DNA of 46,395 nucleotides from a virus, in IMG/VR virus record IMGVR_UViG_3300023179_000174, positions 1 through 46,395 of that record; one strand, given 5' to 3'. A model generated the notes under the pieces. That model did no database searches. It was not told the DNA's origin and saw only the letters and a program-made list of their open reading frames with translations. Below are positions 41,561 to 46,395 of the stretch, piece by piece. A program made the translations under genes and the position numbers. Position 1 is the stretch's first letter. The number at the start of each line of letters is the position of its first letter.

Positions 41561-41812
41561 TCATAGAAACGCTGCAGCGGCGTCAGAAAACTTCCCTTCA
41601 AGTTGATCGCTTTCTTTCTTCGTTTGCACTCTGCGGTTGACCGCGGAAGCGCCGAAGTTTTGCAACCCTTTGCGAACTTCAACAAGTTGCTCTGGGGTCG
41701 CTGTATTAACATCGAATGTCAACAAATCAATCAATGGTAAGTCTCTCAACGAGACTGGCAAGGCGATTTGCTTCGCTGACGGGGTCGCTGATTGGTTGTC
41801 CTTGGAGTTCAT
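41561..41812 (-). CDS. Small protein, unrecognised
   Basis: This encodes 83 residues. The sequence ALPVSLRDLPLIDLLTFDVNTATPEQLVEVRKGLQNFG looks like a helix-rich fold, followed by a charged Lys/Glu segment. It overlaps 86 bases of the next gene upstream in another frame, a larger overlap than usual here, so the true start may be internal. Function unknown. Confidence 0.55.
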   Translation of the reverse strand: MNSKDNQSATPSAKQIALPVSLRDLPLIDLLTFDVNTATPEQLVEVRKGLQNFGASAVNRRVQTKKESDQLEGKFSDAAAAFL

Positions 41813-41987
41813 TTTTAGTCAAGTCAATGAATTTTTTGAATAAGTTTGATAGCAGTCGGTCTTGAAAACCGTGCAGGGGTGAGCGAAGATAAACAGAGTT
41901 ATAATCCGCTTCTCCAACTTTCGCGACAACTGTTCTTGTTGGTGTGATTTTAGCATATGGATTTTTCACATTAGCGTGTAAAGACAA
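41727..41987 (-). CDS. Small protein, unrecognised
   Basis: This encodes 86 residues. KNPYAKITPTRTVVAKVGEADYNSVYLRSPLHGFQDRLLSNLFKKFID suggests a small alpha/beta fold with a basic face, resembling short phage proteins with a ADYNSVYLRSP-like strand. The last part overlaps the gene at 41561-41812 and the first part overlaps the end of 41966-42532. Function unknown; a DNA-binding accessory is possible. Confidence 0.6.
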   Translation of the reverse strand: MSLHANVKNPYAKITPTRTVVAKVGEADYNSVYLRSPLHGFQDRLLSNLFKKFIDLTKNELQGQPISDPVSEANRLASLVERLTID

Positions 41988-42532
41988 TCACCTTCGGATA
42001 AAAAGGCGATTGTTGGATAAAGGTTTTCCGCTTGCACTATCTCATCTTGTGAGGCTCTTAACTGGATAGGGGTTGATAGGTAATTGTGGGAAATGAGGAT
42101 GCAGAAGGCAGTAAGGACTTCAGGGCAGTGGCGGGTTTCGATGATGGAGTCAGAGGGGAGAGAAGGGGTGAGAGAAAGGAGTTGGGTTTCAGGGAGGGAG
42201 GCGGTGCGACGAGAGAAGTGGATGAAACCGTTGACGGAGAAGACGTGGTAGGCGCCAGGGTCAGTGGAGCCTAGGAACATGAAGATGGAGGAAAGGCGAG
42301 AGCGGTCGAGGGAAGAGGTCCAGGAACATCGCGGGTTGCAGTAGGTGCGAAGTGCATCGCGGAAGCGGCATTCGAAGGTGGTGGAGGAGAGGTTGACGGA
42401 TGCTGGGTCGATTTTGTATGGGATGGGGAAGGAGTTGATAGCTGCGAGGGCGAAGGGTTCGAAGATGCGGAAGGCACGTTGGGAGAAGCGTGGTTCGGAT
42501 TCTGGTGTTGGATAGTTTGGACGTCTAGGCAT
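41966..42532 (-). CDS. Unrecognised phage protein behind a tRNA-like element
   Basis: This encodes 188 residues from the ATG at 42532. The frame is open to 42691, but that would read through the tRNA-like element and two hairpins and is rejected. Segments CRFRDALRTYCNPRCSWTSS and DPGAYHVFSVNGFIHFSRRT look like folded alpha/beta elements with several Cys and Arg. Similar patterns (a DAxxxxxxYxW-type strand) occur in phage replication regions, but I cannot name the family. Confidence 0.6.
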   Translation of the reverse strand: MPRRPNYPTPESEPRFSQRAFRIFEPFALAAINSFPIPYKIDPASVNLSSTTFECRFRDALRTYCNPRCSWTSSLDRSRLSSIFMFLGSTDPGAYHVFSVNGFIHFSRRTASLPETQLLSLTPSLPSDSIIETRHCPEVLTAFCILISHNYLSTPIQLRASQDEIVQAENLYPTIAFLSEGDCLYTLM

Positions 42533-42536
42533 AAAA

Positions 42537-42625
42537 CAAGTAAAGAGGAGTCGAACCTCTAAGTGAGCCATGCGTACCGCACCCCTGCGATTGATAGAAT
42601 GCTCACCCGTCACCGGACTTACTTG
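42537..42625 (-). ncRNA. tRNA-like element with perfect acceptor and T-arm
   Basis: On the minus strand CAAGTAA pairs perfectly with TTACTTG over 7 bp, and the 3' part has a perfect T-arm: AGAGG/CCTCT with loop TTCGACT. A 10-nt CCG/CGG hairpin sits where a D-arm would be. GTGAGC pairs with GCTCAC around a 32-nt loop that contains a TGCG/CGCA hairpin, so no standard 7-nt anticodon loop is visible. At 89 nt it is the size of a class II tRNA. It ends 4 bases before the ATG at 42532. It could be a tRNA with an insertion, or a tRNA mimic used in mRNA processing or translation control. Confidence 0.45.
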
Positions 42626-42633
42626 GAGAGGGT

Positions 42634-42700
42634 GAGTGGTGGGAGTAAAACTACGAGGAAACCTCCCACCACTCGAAACGACGGCAGACAATCCGTCGTT
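42634..42700 (-). other. Two strong hairpins after the 42707 gene
   Basis: GAGTGGTGGGAG (42634-42645) pairs over 12 bp with CTCCCACCACTC (42663-42674) around a 17-nt loop, and AACGACGG (42677-42684) pairs over 8 bp with CCGTCGTT (42693-42700). The second begins 6 bases after the stop at 42707 on the minus strand and is followed by TTT only, so it may be a weak terminator or a 3'-end stabiliser. With the tRNA-like element the whole 42533-42706 stretch is structured and non-coding. Confidence 0.55.
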
Positions 42701-42706
42701 AAAGGG

Positions 42707-43360
42707 TTAGAACGCAGAAGCGGCAGTGCGCTTCATGGTTTCTTCCCAGATGCGGAAGGCTTTCGCAAGGTCGTCGATGTTCATCGGGTCGCCAGGGAAA
42801 GGTTGGTTGTTTTTGACTTCCCAGGATTTGCGGAAGTCGTTGGGGTCTTTCGCGCCGGAGTCGAAAAGGTTGTAGAACATTTGAGCGTCCTTTTTGTTCT
42901 GCGGACTGGGCTTGAGTTCGCGAGTGCGAGGGGTGAAGTCCACCGGGATGTCGGCAGCGATTTCACGAGCGAGTTGCTCAGCAGCGAAGGAGTCAATCAA
43001 ACCATCGCTGATGCATTGGTTGAGGAAGACTTGCTCCGTGACGAGCTTGGGTTCGCGTTCTTCGGAGTCTTTGGCCGCGGGCAGGAACAGCAAGTTGCCG
43101 TTGCCGTCTTTGGCTTGTGGACGTTTGACACCGGTGACTTCTTCCAAGCGTTCGCAGAAACGTTCACGGAACTCAGGGTTCCAGCGACGGTAGAGGAGGG
43201 TTTGGACTGAAGTCTTCCATACTTCTTCCATGTCACCAAGGATTCGGGCGATTTCTTCGACAGTGGCTGGCACTGTGATTGAGAGATCGAAACCGAAGAC
43301 TTTGTTCACGTAAATGCGTGAGTTTGGAGAAGCGTTGGATGGTTTGTTTTTTGTTGACAT
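42707..43360 (-). CDS. Unrecognised phage protein with modular charged regions
   Basis: This encodes 217 residues. A Ser/Asn-rich start leads to VFGFDLSITVPATVEEIARILG and WKTSVQTLLYRRWNPEFRERFCERLEEVTG, then helical charged segments ending in KRTAASAF. The region TVPATVEEIARILGD..RRWNPEFRERF has some resemblance to the first part of the protein at 780-1415, suggesting a family present twice. The gene follows a candidate promoter with an operator-like dyad (43411-43448), so it may be strongly expressed. Function unknown. Confidence 0.7.
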   Translation of the reverse strand: MSTKNKPSNASPNSRIYVNKVFGFDLSITVPATVEEIARILGDMEEVWKTSVQTLLYRRWNPEFRERFCERLEEVTGVKRPQAKDGNGNLLFLPAAKDSEEREPKLVTEQVFLNQCISDGLIDSFAAEQLAREIAADIPVDFTPRTRELKPSPQNKKDAQMFYNLFDSGAKDPNDFRKSWEVKNNQPFPGDPMNIDDLAKAFRIWEETMKRTAASAF

Positions 43361-43410
43361 GCTAATATGATGTTTGATGTTTTGTTTTTGCTTGTGCTTT
43401 CAAGCTAGAA

Positions 43411-43448
43411 GAGCACGGTAATATAAGGCGTGCTCAGTAGCAAGAAAA
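43411..43448 (-). promoter_or_regulatory. Candidate promoter with flanking dyad
   Basis: On the minus strand TATATT (43420-43425) is a good -10, but the -35 around 43443-43448 (TTTTCT) is poor. The inverted pair GAGCAC (43411-43416) and GTGCTC (43430-43435) brackets the -10 with a 13-nt spacer, as an operator would. The first gene downstream starts at 43360 in an A/C-rich leader without Shine-Dalgarno sequence. Confidence 0.35.
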
Positions 43449-43489
43449 TTTTTTCTGAAATTACTAGAAAATTTAATGAGAAGTTTGGT

Positions 43490-43810
43490 TTAGGGCAATT
43501 CGATTTGCTCTGTTGTGGGGACTTTTGTAGATTCAGACGTTGTTACCGGGAAGGTCAAAATTATTTTGCCGTTGGAGTTAAGGAGTTCGGTTGGTGGGTT
43601 GACGCTTTGGAGCAATTCTTTGTTTGGATCAAGTTTAAAATCAGGAACAATCTTATGTTCTTCACAAAACAAATTGAATTGTTCTTGTGTTAACTCACGA
43701 AATTCGATGTCTTTGCCAAAAGTGGCTTTGATGTCCCAATCGTAAGGGGTGAAAGTTAAATATAGTTGTTGGCCGTTGAGGTGTTTTCCGGTGATGATTA
43801 CTGCATGCAT
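43490..43810 (-). CDS. Small protein, unrecognised
   Basis: This encodes 106 residues. The start (HAVIITGKHLNGQQLYLTFTPYDWD) and a FRELTQEQFNLFCEEHKIVPDF block suggest an alpha/beta fold; the C-terminus is Pro/Thr/Glu-rich. It is 1 base downstream of the 43812 gene and likely co-transcribed. No known family. Confidence 0.6.
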   Translation of the reverse strand: MHAVIITGKHLNGQQLYLTFTPYDWDIKATFGKDIEFRELTQEQFNLFCEEHKIVPDFKLDPNKELLQSVNPPTELLNSNGKIILTFPVTTSESTKVPTTEQIELP

Positions 43811-43811
43811 G

Positions 43812-44216
43812 TTAGTTTGTTGTGTTTAGGTTGTGATCTCTCACAAGATCGTAGCTGTTTCCAAAAAAGGGTGTGAGGAGTAAGAAAAACGTTCCTGCGT
43901 CAATGAAAACTGTTTTAGGGCTAGAGTTATATATGTGAACGAAGAGTTCTTCGTCTGAGCCAGTGTTGCGTTGGTCGAAGATCAGCGGGGAAGCGGAGAG
44001 ACTTCGACGAATGGCAATGTGTGGGTTAAGAGTAAGAAGGGAAAAGTTCCAAGGTTCGTTAGGTTCGAGCGTAACCCAAACCGGGAGGTGAAGAACTGTT
44101 GTTTCTTGTGGGCCAAAAATTGCGGGTGTCCGTAGCGCAAGTTCGATTGAGGCTGAGTTGTCAACTTGACGAAACATTGCTGCACCAACATGGATTTTTA
44201 CCAGTCTGCGGTTCAT
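43812..44216 (-). CDS. dUTPase-fold-like protein
   Basis: This encodes 134 residues. The all-beta sequence VDNSASIELALRTPAIF.. LHLPVWVTLEPNEPWNFSLLTL.. NPHIAIRRSLSASPLIFDQ.. ELFVHIYNSSPKTVFIDAGTFFLLLTPF has the strand order and the L-x-P, GR/RRS, N-x-x-x-x-x-x-I-x-x-G features of the dUTPase/dCTP-deaminase fold. The catalytic motifs of active dUTPase (GSAGYDL-like start and DxDYRG) are not intact, so enzymatic activity is doubtful. It could be a non-catalytic family member. Its presence next to a polymerase with a UDG-like domain makes a uracil-related role worth testing. Confidence 0.45.
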   Translation of the reverse strand: MNRRLVKIHVGAAMFRQVDNSASIELALRTPAIFGPQETTVLHLPVWVTLEPNEPWNFSLLTLNPHIAIRRSLSASPLIFDQRNTGSDEELFVHIYNSSPKTVFIDAGTFFLLLTPFFGNSYDLVRDHNLNTTN

Positions 44217-44446
44217 GAGAGGTTTGATTTGGTTTGTTGTTCAAGCTGTTTATAATGAGCATGAAGTTGTTTGATAATTGAAGCTTCTGTTTTTGTGGAT
44301 TGCTGTGAAATGGCGTAGGACTCTTTATTGTTCTTGACAACAATAACAATGATGAAATCTTCTTTTGAAGTTCTGATTTTTTCTTGTAAAAGCTGCAAGA
44401 GATCTTCTCTTGTGAAAGCAGCTAGTAAAAGATCTATGTTCAACAT
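44213..44446 (-). CDS. Small helical/coiled-coil protein
   Basis: This encodes 77 residues with an ATGA overlap to the gene downstream. Helices LNIDLLLAAFTREDLLQLLQEKI and IIKQLHAHYKQLEQQTK flank a short IIVIVVKNN strand. No family was recognised; a small regulator or partner for the dUTPase-fold protein is possible. Confidence 0.55.
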   Translation of the reverse strand: MLNIDLLLAAFTREDLLQLLQEKIRTSKEDFIIVIVVKNNKESYAISQQSTKTEASIIKQLHAHYKQLEQQTKSNLS

Positions 44447-44757
44447 GGTTTGTTAAGTTCGAGTTCGTCTAAAATCGCTTGAATGCGAGCTTCGTCGATG
44501 ATGACTAGTTTTGTTGGTTTGCTTTGTCTTGCTTTGGTCATTCGTGCTTTGCGGCGTTGACCGTTCTCTCGGACACCACGTGCAAGGTGAAGGCAGTTCG
44601 TTCCGTATTTACCTTGAAGGGCATTTTGAAAAATGCCGGCGTTGCAGGAGATCAGCTCTTTTACAAGGCGTTCTTTCCCGTAGTGGCCTTCCAAGATGTA
44701 AGACTGAATTTCTTTGTCCGTGAGTGGACCTTTGAAGAATGAAATGTCGTGGCTCAT
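44440..44757 (-). CDS. Small early protein with Arg/Lys-rich linker
   Basis: This encodes 105 residues. The N-terminal helical part (TDKEIQSYILEGHYGKERLVKELI) leads to CNAGIFQNALQGKYGTNCLHL and then a very basic stretch (RENGQRRKARMTKARQSKP) before an acidic helix ARIQAILDELELN. This end is like ERIEQILKELEGN at the end of the neighbour at 44979-45317, suggesting a shared short interaction motif. The basic linker may contact nucleic acid. Confidence 0.6.
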   Translation of the reverse strand: MSHDISFFKGPLTDKEIQSYILEGHYGKERLVKELISCNAGIFQNALQGKYGTNCLHLARGVRENGQRRKARMTKARQSKPTKLVIIDEARIQAILDELELNKPC

Positions 44758-44975
44758 TTGGTTGATTTGGTTAAGGTGTCGTCGAGAAATTCTCCGCAGT
44801 AGCTATAAATTGAAACTATCGGTAAAACGTTATAAGGTTCAACAGCAAAACGGTCGTATTGAGGTGGAGCAATGAGATGAACTGTTGGCGGATAACGATG
44901 GCATTCGCCTTCAGCTTGAGATAAACGCCTTCTAAAATAAAAACAATCTTTGCAATGGTAAGGCGACAAGCTCAC
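44754..44975 (-). CDS. Small four-Cys (zinc-ribbon-like) protein
   Basis: This encodes 73 residues. HCKDCFYFRR, then GECHRYPPTVHL, and later SYCGEF give four Cys in a C-x2-C...C...C pattern, with the CHRYPPTV segment typical of small phage proteins of this kind. Zinc or iron binding is likely; the partner is unknown. It is coupled to the downstream gene by ATGA. Confidence 0.65.
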   Translation of the reverse strand: MSLSPYHCKDCFYFRRRLSQAEGECHRYPPTVHLIAPPQYDRFAVEPYNVLPIVSIYSYCGEFLDDTLTKSTK

Positions 44976-44978
44976 TGC

Positions 44979-45317
44979 TCAATTTCCTTCTAATTCTTTT
45001 AAGATTTGCTCGATGCGTTCGGTAGAAACATTGTGCTTCCGTGGAACATTCGGTTTGACACGTTTAGCAAGCGTGAGTTCCTGGCGAAAGAAATCCTCCA
45101 CCGTTGAGAGTTCGTTTTCCTTCCAAACTTGGACCTTTCCATCTTCGAAGATCACAAGTCGTTGACCAACGGCTCGTTGAAATATCACACAATCCCCAGC
45201 GGAGATTGGGTTCCTGTCGATTTTGATTGCCTCTTGGTAGAGGGTATTTTTACTTGCTGCTGTAAGCGCTTTCATAGAATTCCGTTTCGGTCCAAAATAA
45301 AGTTGTCGTGTAAACAT
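44979..45317 (-). CDS. Small early protein, unrecognised
   Basis: This encodes 112 residues from the ATG at 45317; an internal ATG at 45275 (KALTAASKN) is an alternative. A beta-rich middle (PISAGDCVIFQRAVGQRLVIFEDGKVQVWKE) is followed by a helical, basic stretch and the acidic end ERIEQILKELEGN that resembles the tail of the protein at 44440-44757. No known family. Confidence 0.55.
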   Translation of the reverse strand: MFTRQLYFGPKRNSMKALTAASKNTLYQEAIKIDRNPISAGDCVIFQRAVGQRLVIFEDGKVQVWKENELSTVEDFFRQELTLAKRVKPNVPRKHNVSTERIEQILKELEGN

Positions 45318-45323
45318 TGAAGG

Positions 45324-45917
45324 TTAATCTGCACTGAATTCGGAAATAATCCAGTTTTTATAATTCAACCCATCTAGAGTAAGACTATTTGGAGTTCTAC
45401 CTGTCCAATAATTGGAAGTGTCATGTAAACATTGAAGATGTTTCCAAAAATTAATATTGTGTCCGCGATATTCTGGTTTAAGTTTTGAATCAAGGCAATC
45501 AAATTGAACCAAAAACAACACACAACCGTTTTGATTTTTAAACAGTTCCGGTTGCTCTAAACAACGACCTACTGCACACATAGCTCCAGTTTCTTCGATA
45601 AAATATTTACACTTATCACCAATAATTCCCATAGGATGTGTTCGGTAATATTTCACCGTCTCATTCACAATTTCTTTAACAGACTTCACAGGCAAAAAAT
45701 GCTCTCTTAACTCGCTCTTGAGAGCTTTTGCTTTTGGTCCGCGAAATCCATGCGCGTTCGACAAAAAGGAAACCACAATGTTTTTTGCGGAGTCTTGCCC
45801 ATACATGGAGTTTTTATCTTTCAACTCCGCCATTGCCCTCAAGTAAGGCACCGCGCCATATTTGGGATTCTTCCAAGCGGCGTTGATGTCATTAGCGATT
45901 TCGTAGATTGCTCTCAT
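45324..45917 (-). CDS. First early gene: phage IxxDW-type helical domain plus Cys domain
   Basis: This encodes 197 residues from the ATG at 45917. Earlier in-frame ATGs (45953, 45998) lie too near or inside the promoter. The N-terminal RAIYEIANDINAAWKNPKYGAVPYLRAM..YGQDSAKNIVVSFLSNAHGFRGPKAKALKSEL is a common phage helical domain (DI-x4-W-x3-YGAVPYL pattern) of unknown role. The second half has GDKCKYFIEETGAMCAVGRCL, a small Cys-containing module also common in phage proteins, and HGxNINFWKHLQCLHD. Being first after the strong promoter, it may be an immediate-early takeover factor. Confidence 0.7.
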   Translation of the reverse strand: MRAIYEIANDINAAWKNPKYGAVPYLRAMAELKDKNSMYGQDSAKNIVVSFLSNAHGFRGPKAKALKSELREHFLPVKSVKEIVNETVKYYRTHPMGIIGDKCKYFIEETGAMCAVGRCLEQPELFKNQNGCVLFLVQFDCLDSKLKPEYRGHNINFWKHLQCLHDTSNYWTGRTPNSLTLDGLNYKNWIISEFSAD

Positions 45918-45969
45918 TGTTTTGTCTGTTGATTTCGTTTTCGTCCAGCGCATGGTGCACCACGGCCTT

Positions 45970-45998
45970 AATATAGCACAATCTAAAATTTTTGTCAA
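45970..45998 (-). promoter_or_regulatory. Near-perfect sigma70 promoter for the early operon
   Basis: On the minus strand TTGACA (45993-45998) and TATATT (45970-45975) are separated by exactly 17 bp, and the upstream 46001-46020 is A/T-only apart from a few bases, like an UP element. The start of transcription would be near 45963, about 46 bases before the ATG at 45917. This is the strongest promoter seen in the window and faces into the early block. Confidence 0.8.
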
Positions 45999-46124
45999 GA
46001 ATTTTTTATAAATTTTTTTTAGCTACAACCTAAAATCTCCCGTCTTACCCTCTGGCATTGGTTCAAAACGCTTTTTCTGTCATTGAATTTTTCCTCCCAC
46101 ACTCTCATGGCATGAGGGCTTTAG

Positions 46125-46151
46125 AACCAACCGATCAACCGACCAACCGAC
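46125..46151 (-). repeat. CCAA/CCGA tetranucleotide repeat (right copy)
   Basis: AACCAACCGATCAACCGACC and the following CAACCGAC are units of the same repeat family as 141-166 but inverted, ending in a CCCGGG palindrome at 46154-46159; a CCCGGGGG run likewise follows the left copy after a short spacer. Confidence 0.55.
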
Positions 46152-46187
46152 TACCCGGGCGGAGTCTTGCCTTGCTTGCTTGGCGGA

Positions 46188-46308
46188 AAGCGGTGGACAG
46201 AGCGTTCTGTGTTGGATGAATAGCTTAGGCTCGGACGCTTTTCCAAAGCGGTGTAAACCAGCTCTGTGTTAAATAGTCTCCAGCTGTTTGTCCAACTCGG
46301 AAGCGGTG
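46188..46308 (+). repeat. Three AAGCGGTG boxes
   Basis: The 8-mer occurs at 46188-46195, 46247-46254 and 46301-46308, spaced 59 and 54 bp apart. The middle one is part of CAAAGCGGTGT (46244-46254), the reverse complement of ACACCGCTTTG at 373-383 in the left end, so related sites lie on both sides of the junction. Iteron-like origin boxes or protein-binding sites are the inference. Confidence 0.5.
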
Positions 46309-46395
46309 AATAACCTCAATGACAACTTCCCACGTTTACATCGCCTTGTTGTCTTGTAGTTGGTAGTTGCTGACATCTTGTTCTGAGTAGTCTAT

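Larger units (their letters stand above)
46021..46395. other. Right-end non-coding region with short repeats
   Basis: No gene is visible. AAGCGGTG occurs at 46188-46195, 46247-46254 and 46301-46308; the first two are each followed about 10 bases later by an (A)GCnnnTCTGTGTT-like block. The segment around 46092-46125 (CTCCCACACTCTCATGGCATGAGG) resembles the left-end segment around 241-268 (CTCTCCACCCACTCTCTCACCGCATGAGG). The mirror-image tetranucleotide tract is at 46125-46151. A replication origin, packaging site or degenerate terminal repeat is inferred. Confidence 0.55.

Noticed and set aside
41282-42625. Ordinary tRNA genes
   Set aside because: No normal anticodon arm with a 7-nt loop could be drawn for either element, so they are listed only as tRNA-like.
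42533-42691. N-terminal extension of the 41966-42532 gene
   Set aside because: It would translate through the tRNA-like element and the 12-bp hairpin; the ATG at 42532 is simpler.
42563-43210. 215-residue plus-strand open frame
   Set aside because: Antisense shadow of the 42707-43360 gene, crossing hairpins; no domain.
45918-45998. Upstream starts of the first early gene
   Set aside because: One start coincides with the -35 box and the other is about 10 bases from the expected transcription start.
1-46395. Lysogeny module
   Set aside because: No integrase, recombinase, excisionase or clear repressor-operator pair was recognised; the phage is taken as virulent.

Overview
The window reads as one essentially complete, virulent tailed-phage genome, most likely a short-tailed (podovirus-like) phage of an unidentified bacterium. 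It has terminase, portal, a DUF5309/SU10-type major capsid protein, connector-like proteins and a 3569-residue virion-type protein. I see no tape measure, tail sheath or tube, integrase, repressor/excisionase pair or RNA polymerase. Non-coding DNA at both ends (about 0.78 kb left, 0.38 kb right) shares related short repeats, as expected if the contig was opened inside an origin/packaging region.

Layout. Positions 1-2003 are mostly non-coding and full of perfect hairpins, interrupted by one gene (780-1415) with its own terminator; directly after it lies a long rod-shaped dyad (1493-1660). Positions 2004-28952 (+) form the late block: small-terminase-like protein, methyltransferase-like protein, lysis genes, glycine-rich adhesin, large terminase, portal, scaffold, capsid, connector/tail genes, a GT4 glycosyltransferase, Gly/Gln-rich virion proteins and the giant polyvalent protein. 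Positions 45917-28927 (-) form the early/replication block, read toward the late block and meeting it tail-to-tail at 28927-28952. It holds small early genes behind a near-perfect sigma70 promoter (45970-45998), a dUTPase-fold-like protein, a sulfotransferase, a Cas4-like Fe-S nuclease, a P-loop ATPase, an HTH plus tandem AP2 protein, a GT9-like glycosyltransferase, an SSB-like protein, a HIRAN protein, a ParB-methyltransferase fusion, a UDG-like/exonuclease/family A DNA polymerase fusion, DNA ligase, a MazG-like protein and a DUF3987 helicase-like ATPase.

Genes are packed with ATGA or TAATG overlaps, and most starts lack a recognisable Shine-Dalgarno sequence. The replication block looks self-sufficient for synthesis, ligation and recombination but depends on host RNA polymerase. 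Two glycosyltransferases and a sulfotransferase suggest glycan or surface modification during infection.

The features most worth a second look are: (1) the rod-shaped dyad at 1493-1660 with 6S-RNA-like topology, and the hairpin cluster at 457-547; (2) two tRNA-like elements lacking a normal anticodon arm, each ending a few bases before a start codon; (3) a polymerase with a fused UDG-like domain whose catalytic motif is degraded; (4) the giant protein with three metallopeptidase-like motifs; (5) an HTH plus double-AP2 protein; and (6) a small gene broken by one base.
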